NCBI GenBank assembly: GCA_016711095.1
Contig: JADJTP010000002.1
Coordinates: 372,001-436,000, forward strand
DNA: 64,000 nt
Source: Actinomycetales bacterium
Lineage (GTDB): Bacteria > Actinomycetota > Actinomycetes > Actinomycetales > Dermatophilaceae
Reading direction: 5' to 3'
The notes below the pieces were generated by a model. That model was not told where the DNA came from and searched no databases. It worked only from the letters and a program-made list of their open reading frames with translations. Positions 1 through 6,962 of this stretch are shown one piece after another. Position numbers and translations under genes: made by a program. The first letter of the stretch is position 1; every line of letters begins with the position of its first letter.

Positions 1-271
1 ACAGCTCGTCGTCGGGGATCGCGCCGCCCATCTGCAGAACGTTCCAGCCGTACCGTCCGATGTAGGGGCTCACCCTCGCGTCCTCGGGATAGCGCTTCAG
101 CCACTCGTCGGCGTCGTCCCTGGAGCGCCCGAGCTTCAGGCCGACCGTCGTGGGTCCGGTAAAGGCGAAGATCTTGGGCCCGACCTTCGCGACGACGTCA
201 CCTTCCCATGGCTCGTCTCGCCAGGCGCCGGGTTTGGCCAGGCAATAGGCGAGCAGCTCGTCGTGGGTCAC
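1..271 (-). CDS. MmcQ/YjbR family protein, cut by the window edge
   Basis: Reading the minus strand from a GTG at 271 gives an open frame that runs off the window start, about 90 codons. The translation (VTHDELLAYCLAKPG, then EDEPW-like DEPWEGDVVAKVGPKIFAF and WNVLQMGG) has the pattern of the MmcQ/YjbR fold, a small DNA-binding-like domain of unknown cellular role. The GTG lies 9 bp downstream of the stop of the NlpC/P60 gene, so the two are probably co-transcribed. Its C-terminus is not in the window. Family assignment is from recognised motifs; function is not known. Confidence 0.75.
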   Translation of the reverse strand, partial: MTHDELLAYCLAKPGAWRDEPWEGDVVAKVGPKIFAFTGPTTVGLKLGRSRDDADEWLKRYPEDARVSPYIGRYGWNVLQMGGAIPDDEL

Positions 272-280
272 CCGATGACG

Positions 281-1084
281 CTACTGCCCGACGGAGGGCA
301 GCGGAAGTCGGCCGACGGCATACAGGGTGGCCCATCGCGGCGGGGACAGCGGCTCCTCGGTGAGCCGTCCTCCGGTCTCGCTGGCGTGGACCATGTGACC
401 CGGCGCAACGACGATGCCGACGTGGTGGACGCCTGCCCCGGGCCGGGCGAAGAAGTAGAGGTCGCCTTCACGCTCTGACCCCACCGCAACCGGGTCTGCC
501 GCCGCGTGTTGGTCGTCGGCGTCGCGAGGCACGACGACACCGAGGCTTCGCCATACGTGGTGGACCAAGCCGGAACAGTCGAAACCGAACGGGCTCAGGC
601 CGCCCCAGAGATAGGGCAGACCGAGGTGTTCGCGGGCCAGACTCAGGACGCTCGGCACCGGCGAGCCCAGGGGTGAGGGGGATCGGCCAGGTCGGGAGAA
701 GTCGTCTCGCACGAGGTGGGCGCGGCGAACCCAGCCCGGATAGCCACGCGGATCCTGTGTCGAGGGCTGCCAGGGCAACACGACCTGGACCCAATCGGCG
801 TCCGGGTCGCCAGACACCACCACAGCAGGCTCGCCAGCGAGGGCCTGAGTGTCGACCCGGCCGTGCAGCCCGAGCCGCCCCCGACCGTCAGGCTTGCCCC
901 GCTCATCCGCGTCGTCGGCCCCATCCGCACTGCCCAAGCCGTCAGCGTCGAGGGCGGCAAGCCATAGTTCCGGGTCTGGACTGTCCTGGACCGCAGGCTG
1001 GTCGACTGGGCGCGGCGCCGTCGGCGAGTTCCAGACGGTCGTCACATCGACCGCCACGCGCATGAGAGTCAGTCCGTGGGCCAC
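281..1084 (-). CDS. NlpC/P60 family cell-wall peptidase-like protein with SH3-like N-terminus
   Basis: 267 aa. The C-terminal ~120 residues are an NlpC/P60 (C40) cysteine peptidase domain: the nucleophile Cys170 sits in FDCSGLV, His221 in HHVGIV and a third polar residue His233 in MVHAS. These domains usually cleave gamma-D-Glu-diamino-acid bonds in peptidoglycan stem peptides. Residues ~8-130 look like tandem bacterial SH3 segments (VAVDVTTVW; WVQVVLPWQ; GWVRRAHL), as in gamma-D-glutamyl-L-amino acid peptidases. No signal peptide is visible, so the protein may act on recycled muropeptides in the cytoplasm or be exported another way. The GTG at 1084 is chosen because a -10-like CAGGAT lies exactly 6 nt upstream; ATG at 1063 is an alternative. 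Confidence 0.85.
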   Translation of the reverse strand: MAHGLTLMRVAVDVTTVWNSPTAPRPVDQPAVQDSPDPELWLAALDADGLGSADGADDADERGKPDGRGRLGLHGRVDTQALAGEPAVVVSGDPDADWVQVVLPWQPSTQDPRGYPGWVRRAHLVRDDFSRPGRSPSPLGSPVPSVLSLAREHLGLPYLWGGLSPFGFDCSGLVHHVWRSLGVVVPRDADDQHAAADPVAVGSEREGDLYFFARPGAGVHHVGIVVAPGHMVHASETGGRLTEEPLSPPRWATLYAVGRLPLPSVGQ

Positions 1085-1090
1085 CGGGCC

Positions 1091-1096
1091 ATCCTG
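1091..1096 (-). promoter_or_regulatory. -10 element of a leaderless promoter for the NlpC/P60 gene
   Basis: On the minus strand CAGGAT is followed by 6 nt (GGCCCG) and the GTG start at 1084, the geometry of leaderless actinobacterial promoters. It lies inside the 32-bp gap to the divergent serine-hydrolase gene. Confidence 0.5.
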
Positions 1097-1104
1097 GCAT
1101 GGCT

Positions 1105-1110
1105 GATACT
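1105..1110 (+). promoter_or_regulatory. -10 element of a leaderless promoter for the serine hydrolase gene
   Basis: GATACT is followed by GCGGGA and ATG at 1117. No Shine-Dalgarno sequence precedes the ATG. Any -35 would lie across the start codon of the divergent NlpC/P60 gene. Confidence 0.5.
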
Positions 1111-1116
1111 GCGGGA

Positions 1117-1926
1117 ATGACGATCCAGACTCAGCACGCGGAGCTGACCGACCGCCTGGCCGGCATCGTCGCGGCGGCGCCCGGGCAGCTGTCTCTCGCC
1201 ATCCGGGCGGGTGACGGCTTCCGGTACGACCACGATTCCCAGCGGGTCGTGCCCAGCGCCAGCACGATCAAGGTCCCCCTTCTGCTGGCCTATCTCGCCT
1301 CGGGGATGCCGTGGGATCTGCCGGTGTCGCTCCCTCCGGCCGCCCAACGCGTCGGCGGCTGCGGACCGCTGTCGCTGCTGCCCTCGGTGACGAGACTGCC
1401 GGCTGGGGAACTGCTGCGTCTGATGATCGCCTTGTCCGACAACGATGCGACGAACGCGATTGTCGAGGTCGTCGGAGTCGGGGCGGTGTCGCGCCTGCTC
1501 TCCCGGGCGGGCGCACGGCATACGGCGATGCGTCGACGGATGATGGACACGACGGCGGCGGCGGCCGGACTCGAGAACGTGACCACTGCCGAAGATCTCG
1601 CCGAGCTCCTCGCCGCGGTGCGCGCCGGCGTGCTCCTGGAGCCGCGCGAGACCGCGATGGCCCTGGCCGTCATGCGCGAGCAGCAGTTCGACGAGGGACT
1701 GCCGGCCTTCCTGCCTGCTGAGGTGCACTGTGCGTCGAAGACCGGCAGCATCGATGGGGTCCGCCACGACATCGCCGTCATCGAGTTCGGCGACCGCTGG
1801 GTCGCGGTCGCGGCCCTCGCGACGGGCCTGCTCGACGCCGACGGAATCGACCGGGGGACAACGATCTACCCCACGTATGCCGCCATCGGAGCGGAAGTCT
1901 CCGCGCTCGTCAGGGTGCGCGGGTGA
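1117..1926 (+). CDS. Class A beta-lactamase-related serine hydrolase
   Basis: 269 aa. The three serine-acyltransferase motifs are present in order: S-x-x-K (STIK), S-D-N (LSDNDATN) and K-T-G (SKTGS). The region where true class A beta-lactamases carry Glu166 (ExxLN) instead reads RRMMDTTAAAAGLENVTT, a pattern seen in non-lactamase relatives. Real beta-lactam hydrolysis is therefore doubtful; a peptidase, esterase or penicillin-binding activity is possible. No signal peptide is visible. The start at 1117 is preferred over the GTG/ATG at 1099 because of the leaderless promoter. It is divergent from the NlpC/P60 gene and its stop is 6 bp from the convergent GMC gene. Confidence 0.85.
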   Translation: MTIQTQHAELTDRLAGIVAAAPGQLSLAIRAGDGFRYDHDSQRVVPSASTIKVPLLLAYLASGMPWDLPVSLPPAAQRVGGCGPLSLLPSVTRLPAGELLRLMIALSDNDATNAIVEVVGVGAVSRLLSRAGARHTAMRRRMMDTTAAAAGLENVTTAEDLAELLAAVRAGVLLEPRETAMALAVMREQQFDEGLPAFLPAEVHCASKTGSIDGVRHDIAVIEFGDRWVAVAALATGLLDADGIDRGTTIYPTYAAIGAEVSALVRVRG

Positions 1927-1932
1927 CGCTGG

Positions 1933-3669
1933 TCAGTTGATCCCGACGATCGGCAGCCGCAGGGCAGCGGGAGCGTCTTCGGGCACGACCGGGCGTGCGG
2001 GTGGCACCGGCGACAGCCGCTGGTAGGTCGCGCCGAGCTCGGGCCTCGGGTCGGCGTCGCCCTTGTTGGGCCACAGGGCCATGGCTCGCTCGGCCTGGGC
2101 GGTAATCGTCAGCGACGGGTTGACGCCGAGGTTGGCGGTGATGGCGGACCCGTCGACGATATGCAGTCCCTCGTAGCCGAACACCCGCTGATACGGGTCG
2201 ATCACCCCATGGGTGCTGTCGCGCCCGATCGGGCAGCCACCGATGAAGTGCGCGGTGAGTGGCCGGTTGAACTGCTCGCCGATGTTGCCGGCCGGTCTGC
2301 CGCCGATGATCGTCGCCATCCGGCGGACTGCCTCATTGGCCAGCGGGATCCAGGTCGGGTTCGGCGCGCCGTGCCCCTGCTCAGAGCTCAAGGTGATCTT
2401 GCCGGTGAGCCGATTGCGCTTGGGGAAGGTGTTGATCGAGTTGTCCAGCGACTGCATGACCAGGGCAATGACGGTCCGTTCGGACCAGTGCTTCATGTCG
2501 TATAGGCCGGTGAGGTGGCGCCGCTGGGCCCATGACTCGGCCAGCCACTCGCGCCATCGCGGACGCGAGCCGAGATCGTCGGTAAGAACGGAGGTCAGAA
2601 GCGACATGAGGTTGGAGCCGTGGCCGTAGCGCACCGGCTCGATGTGAGTGACCTCATCGGGGTGGAAGGACGAGGTGATGGCCACCCCCTCCGTGAAATC
2701 GCGAGGGTCCTGCGCGGGGGCTGACGCGCCGAGCAACGACTCGGAGTTGGTGCGGGTGAGCTGCCCCAGCCGGTCGGACAGCTTCGGCAGCGTGCCGGTG
2801 GCCTTCATCGTGTGCAGCAGGCGCTGCGTTCCGAGGGCGGAGGCGGCGAAGATGACCTGCTCGGCGGCATACGTGCGGGTGCGCCGACGGGAGCGACGGA
2901 TGCCGCGCACCCCGTAGTCACGGCTGTCGCGGGTGTGCACGTCATAGCCGCCGTGAGGACGGGGCACCACGCTCGTCACCGTCGTCAGTGGCAGCACGTG
3001 GGCGCCATTCTGCTCGGCGAGATGCAGATAGTTCTTGACCAGGGTGTTCTTCGCGTTGTGACGGCAGCCGGTCATACACTCACCGCACCCGGTGCAGGTA
3101 TGCCGGGACGGCCCAGCACCGCCGAAGTAGGGGTCCGGGACCTCTTCGCCTTTGGCCTGGCCGTCCCCGGGGAAGAGCACGCCGACCGGCGTGTAGCGGA
3201 AGGTGTCGCCCTTGCCCATCTCTTGGGCGACCTGCCTCATCACATCGTCGGACGGGGTGTGCCACGGATTGATCTGGACACCGAGCATTCGGCTCGCCTG
3301 GTCGTAGTAGGGCTCCAGCTCGGCCCGCCAATCGGTGAGATCCCGCCACTGTGGGTCGTCAAAGAAGGCTGCCGGTGGCTGATACAGGGTGTTGGCGTAG
3401 ACCAGCGACCCGCCGCCGACTCCGGCGCCGCTGAGGATGAGGCAGTTGTCGAGGACGTCGATGCGCTGGATGCCGAAGCAGCCCGCCGCTGGCGCGAAGA
3501 GATACTTCGAGACCTCGAAACTCGTGCCAGGCAGGTCGGCATCGGCGAACCGGGCACCGGCTTCGAGGACGGCGACTCGATAGCCCTTCTCGGTCAGGCG
3601 AAGTGCGGCAACCGACCCACCGAACCCCGAGCCGACGACGACGACGTCGTAATCGAACGAATACGTCAC
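1933..3669 (-). CDS. GMC-family oxidoreductase (cholesterol-oxidase-like) with a four-cysteine motif
   Basis: 578 aa FAD-dependent oxidoreductase. The N-terminal Rossmann motif is VVGSGFGGSVAALR (residues ~11-24), followed by GAGVGGGSLVYANT, and the C-terminal FIGGCPIG / VDGSAITANLGVNPSLTITA region is typical of GMC alcohol or sterol oxidases. Residues 192-202 read C-x2-C-x2-C-x3-C, the spacing of a [4Fe-4S] ligand set, followed by RHNAKNT. This is seen in some actinobacterial GMC proteins; whether a cluster binds is inference. The gene starts at GTG 3669, directly abutting the stop of the aldehyde dehydrogenase gene, so the pair is an operon that would turn an alcohol into an aldehyde and then an acid. 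Substrate (sterol, long-chain alcohol) unknown. Confidence 0.85.
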   Translation of the reverse strand: MTYSFDYDVVVVGSGFGGSVAALRLTEKGYRVAVLEAGARFADADLPGTSFEVSKYLFAPAAGCFGIQRIDVLDNCLILSGAGVGGGSLVYANTLYQPPAAFFDDPQWRDLTDWRAELEPYYDQASRMLGVQINPWHTPSDDVMRQVAQEMGKGDTFRYTPVGVLFPGDGQAKGEEVPDPYFGGAGPSRHTCTGCGECMTGCRHNAKNTLVKNYLHLAEQNGAHVLPLTTVTSVVPRPHGGYDVHTRDSRDYGVRGIRRSRRRTRTYAAEQVIFAASALGTQRLLHTMKATGTLPKLSDRLGQLTRTNSESLLGASAPAQDPRDFTEGVAITSSFHPDEVTHIEPVRYGHGSNLMSLLTSVLTDDLGSRPRWREWLAESWAQRRHLTGLYDMKHWSERTVIALVMQSLDNSINTFPKRNRLTGKITLSSEQGHGAPNPTWIPLANEAVRRMATIIGGRPAGNIGEQFNRPLTAHFIGGCPIGRDSTHGVIDPYQRVFGYEGLHIVDGSAITANLGVNPSLTITAQAERAMALWPNKGDADPRPELGATYQRLSPVPPARPVVPEDAPAALRLPIVGIN

Positions 3670-5292
3670 TCAGGCTCTCCCGAGGTGACGCAACACCTTG
3701 ATCGCGCCGGTCATGACCTGGGCGTAGGCCTGGTCGTTGAGCCCCCAGTGCGGCCCGAACCGCAGGAGGTATTGGGTGGCGATCGACTGGACGTCGGTGT
3801 AGCGGTGGATGCCTTCGGCGCCTTGGCGTCGGCCCATCCCGGAGGAGCGCATGCCTCCCATCGGCGCGTCAATGCTCGCAAAGGATGCGCCGAACGCCTC
3901 GTTGACGTTGACCGTGCCGCATTTGATCCGGTTGGCGATCTTGCGGGCCCGCTTGCCGTCGCGGCTGTAGACAGCCGCGTTGAGCCCGTAGTCGCCGCTG
4001 TTGGCCAACTCGACGGCTTCGTCCTCGGTGTGGAAAGCGTAGACGGAGATCACCGGACCGAAGGTCTCGTCGCCATGACACACCATCTGGGGCGTCACGT
4101 CTTCAAGGATCGTCGGCTCGTAGAAGTAGGGGCCGAGGTCGGGGCGGGCTTTGCCGCCGGCCAAGACGTGCGCGCCGTGGTGGACGGCGTCGTCGACGTG
4201 GGCGCTGACGATCCTCAGTTGCTCGGCCGAGATGAGCGAACCCATGTCGACACCCCACTCATGACCCGCAGCCAGGCGCATCGCCTTGGTGCGCGCGACG
4301 AACTTGGCGACGAACTCGTCATAGATGGTCGCGTCAACATAGAGACGCTCGCTGGACACGCACAACTGGCCGCCGTTGGAGAAGGCGGCCCGGACTGCAC
4401 CCTCGGCGGCCCGGTTGAGGTCGGCGTCCTTGAGCACCAGGATCGGGTTCTTGCCGCCGAGCTCGAGCGAGCAGCCGATGAGTTGCTCGGCGCACTGTCT
4501 GGCGACGACCTTGCCCGTGGCGGTGGAGCCCGTGAAGCACAGGTAGTCGGCGTTCTCGATCATCGGACCACCAAGAACCCGGCCCTGGCCCACAACCATC
4601 TGCCAAAGGCCCTTGGGGAAGCCGGCCTCCTCGAGCAGTTGCAGGCCGAGCAGTGCGCTGAACGGCGTGTGGTGGTCGGGCTTGGAGACCACGCCATTGC
4701 CCGCCGCGAGCGCGGCGAGGCCGTCGGACATCGCCATCGTGAACGGGTAGTTCCACGGTGAGATGATCGCGACAACGCCCTTGGCCACCCGATGCTCCTC
4801 GATCTGGGTGAGGATCGGCACGACGCCGCTGCGCCGTTTCGGAGCCAGGTGGCGGTTCAGGGTGCGTGCGTAGTAGCGGGCCGTCAGTGCCACGTGCAGG
4901 GGCTCGTCGAAGGCGTGGATCCGGGCCTTCCCGGACTCCCAGCAGATGAGATCCATGATCTTGTCTTGGCGTTTGACGATGAGGTCGTGCAGCTTGAGCA
5001 GTGCCTTCTCGCGCACCGCGAAGCTCGTCTGCGACCACTCCTTGGCGGCCTCGCGGGCCACGGCAAAGGCGGTGACGACATCCTCGGGTGAGGAGTTCGG
5101 GACCACCCCGAGCGGCTGTCCGGTGGCGGGGGCGTAGATGGTGGTCGAGTCACCTGCCGTGGCGACCAGTCTGCGGGTGAGCTCGCGGACCATCGAGGGA
5201 TCCAGCAGGTAGCTTGCGCTCGGGTCGTGTTCGGGGTCGCGCAGTCCGAGCGGGCGCGAGCCTGAGGCGTCTGTGACGTGCCGATTACCCAT
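3670..5292 (-). CDS. gabD2: Aldehyde dehydrogenase, succinate-semialdehyde dehydrogenase type
   Basis: 540 aa NAD(P)+-dependent aldehyde dehydrogenase. Catalytic Glu278 is in LELGGKNP and the nucleophile Cys311 in GGQLCVSSE; SPWNYPF and FTGSTATGK mark the cofactor site. Overall it resembles actinobacterial GabD2, which oxidises succinic semialdehyde to succinate. Its position upstream of a GMC alcohol oxidase and opposite a WS/DGAT gene leaves open a fatty-aldehyde substrate. The ATG at 5292 is preferred over an upstream start at 5346 because TACCCT lies 6 nt before it (leaderless) and the extra 18 residues are unlike the family. Confidence 0.85.
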   Translation of the reverse strand: MGNRHVTDASGSRPLGLRDPEHDPSASYLLDPSMVRELTRRLVATAGDSTTIYAPATGQPLGVVPNSSPEDVVTAFAVAREAAKEWSQTSFAVREKALLKLHDLIVKRQDKIMDLICWESGKARIHAFDEPLHVALTARYYARTLNRHLAPKRRSGVVPILTQIEEHRVAKGVVAIISPWNYPFTMAMSDGLAALAAGNGVVSKPDHHTPFSALLGLQLLEEAGFPKGLWQMVVGQGRVLGGPMIENADYLCFTGSTATGKVVARQCAEQLIGCSLELGGKNPILVLKDADLNRAAEGAVRAAFSNGGQLCVSSERLYVDATIYDEFVAKFVARTKAMRLAAGHEWGVDMGSLISAEQLRIVSAHVDDAVHHGAHVLAGGKARPDLGPYFYEPTILEDVTPQMVCHGDETFGPVISVYAFHTEDEAVELANSGDYGLNAAVYSRDGKRARKIANRIKCGTVNVNEAFGASFASIDAPMGGMRSSGMGRRQGAEGIHRYTDVQSIATQYLLRFGPHWGLNDQAYAQVMTGAIKVLRHLGRA

Positions 5293-5298
5293 GCCACT

Positions 5299-5304
5299 AG
5301 GGTA
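5299..5304 (-). promoter_or_regulatory. -10 element of a leaderless promoter for the aldehyde dehydrogenase gene
   Basis: On the minus strand TACCCT is followed by AGTGGC and the ATG at 5292. Confidence 0.5.
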
Positions 5305-5462
5305 AACAGCTACGGCCACGGATGAGGCGAGGGTGACGACGCTCACGTCCGACTTCGGGACGTCGGTCCGTAGCGGGATACCCTCGGTCCGAGCACACTC
5401 TTCACATACCGGGCGTCGGTTCCTTCGTGGTGCGCCCGTCGAGTCGAGAAAGGCCGGTGGGT

Positions 5463-6950
5463 ATGGCGACCCCGATCGCGGCGTCGGACCTGACGTGGCT
5501 GCTGATGGACCGCCCCAACAACCTGATGCATGTGCACGGCCTGCTCATCTTCGAACGGCTCCCGGACTGGGAGTTGCTCAGGAATGCGATCCTCGACCGT
5601 ATCGTCACGAAGTATCGGGTGCTCAGCCAGATCCCGGTCCACCGGGACGGCCACTGGGAGTGGCACGACGACCTGCAGTTCAGACTGTCGCGACACGTGC
5701 GCCGGGTGTACCTCGACGACTCCAGCGAGGACGCCCTGCGCGAGTACCTCTCCGCGCAGTTCGCGGTCCCGTTCGATCGCGCTCACCCGCTCTGGGACAT
5801 GCAGCTCATCTCCGGCCCGCCTGGTGACGTGGGCGGCGGGGCAATGCTCACCCGCTTCCACCACGGTCTGGGCGACGGCATACGGCTCGTGCAGTTGCTG
5901 CTGGGCACCTGCGACCCGGCCGAGGGCGCGACCCCGCGCACCGTCGGGCGCACCGGTAACGATCACGGGCCCCTCGGGACGGTCCTGCACGTCACCGAGC
6001 GGTCCATGAAGGACACCCTCGATCTGGTTCTGCACGCCGGCGGTGCCGCCGCACAGCTCGGCCGCAAAGTCGTCGCCACCCTCAACCCGCTCGAGCTGCC
6101 CCATCACTTCGAGACCGTGGTCGACCTGGCTCGGCACCCGGTGAAGGTCATCGACGCTGTCACCTCCTTTGCCTCGGAGGACAACGAGATGTCCAATTCG
6201 TGGCGCGAGATCGGACGGTTGCTGCTGGCCGACAAGGCCGACACGCATGCCTGGAGCGGTCATCCCGGCCTCGACAAGGGCGTTGTGTGGATCGAAGGCA
6301 TCAGTCTGGCCGAGGTCAAGCTCGCGGCGAAGCACCTCGGCGGAACCGTCAACGACACGCTCATGTCGGCCGTCTCGCTCGCCATGACCGATTACCTCGC
6401 CGGCCGTGGGGTCACCGACGTCGAGGACCTGGGCTGGCTCATGCCGGTGTCGCTGCGGCCGGTCGACGGATCGCTGCCCTCCACCCTCGGCAACCACTTC
6501 GCCCTCGTGCTGTTTCCCATGCCGATCGGGATCTCCGACCCTGCCGAACTGGTGGGAGAGATTCACCAACGGACCAATCGGCTCAAACACAGTGCCGAAC
6601 CGGTCCTGGCGTTCGGGATGCAGCGGGTCATCGCCGAGAGCCCCGGCGCCGTCGCCAAGCGGATCACCGACTTCTTCTCCAGCAAGAGCGTCGGGCAGCT
6701 CACGAACGTGCCCGGCCCCAGCGCCCAGCTACGGATGGTCGGCGCACCAGTCCGGACGGTCCTGGGCTGGGTCCCGACCTCGGGCGACCAGCCGATCGGG
6801 GTGTGCCTGTTCACGTACAACGGCACGGTCAGCATCGGAGTGGCCGTCGACATCCGCATGATCCCCGACCCGATGAGCATCACGGAGCTCATCGGCACCC
6901 ATATCGATCGGCTCGTGGCTTCAGCCAATCCGTCCCCGACAGACAGCTAG
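5463..6950 (+). CDS. WS/DGAT family wax ester synthase / diacylglycerol O-acyltransferase
   Basis: 495 aa. The acyltransferase motif HHxxxDG is present as HHGLGDG at residues 133-139, and the family N-terminus (ATPIAASDLTWLLMD.P.N.MHVHG) and C-terminal NVPGP / GVCLFTYNG segments are clear. Such enzymes move an acyl group from acyl-CoA to a long-chain alcohol (wax ester) or diacylglycerol (triacylglycerol) at the membrane face. ATG 5463 is preferred over the ORF start at 5427 because family homology begins there. A -10-like TACCCT at 5375-5380 could drive it. It is followed 12 bp later by the acyl-reductase-like gene, suggesting an operon. The rare Ile codon ATA in the DGIR segment comes from a copy of the CGGCATAC octamer. 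Confidence 0.88.
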   Translation: MATPIAASDLTWLLMDRPNNLMHVHGLLIFERLPDWELLRNAILDRIVTKYRVLSQIPVHRDGHWEWHDDLQFRLSRHVRRVYLDDSSEDALREYLSAQFAVPFDRAHPLWDMQLISGPPGDVGGGAMLTRFHHGLGDGIRLVQLLLGTCDPAEGATPRTVGRTGNDHGPLGTVLHVTERSMKDTLDLVLHAGGAAAQLGRKVVATLNPLELPHHFETVVDLARHPVKVIDAVTSFASEDNEMSNSWREIGRLLLADKADTHAWSGHPGLDKGVVWIEGISLAEVKLAAKHLGGTVNDTLMSAVSLAMTDYLAGRGVTDVEDLGWLMPVSLRPVDGSLPSTLGNHFALVLFPMPIGISDPAELVGEIHQRTNRLKHSAEPVLAFGMQRVIAESPGAVAKRITDFFSSKSVGQLTNVPGPSAQLRMVGAPVRTVLGWVPTSGDQPIGVCLFTYNGTVSIGVAVDIRMIPDPMSITELIGTHIDRLVASANPSPTDS

Positions 6951-6962
6951 GTGGAGCAGGCC

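Noticed and set aside
2812..4761. 649-codon plus-strand frame over the GMC and aldehyde dehydrogenase genes
   Set aside because: Both minus-strand genes are clear family members; the plus frame is their GC-driven shadow.
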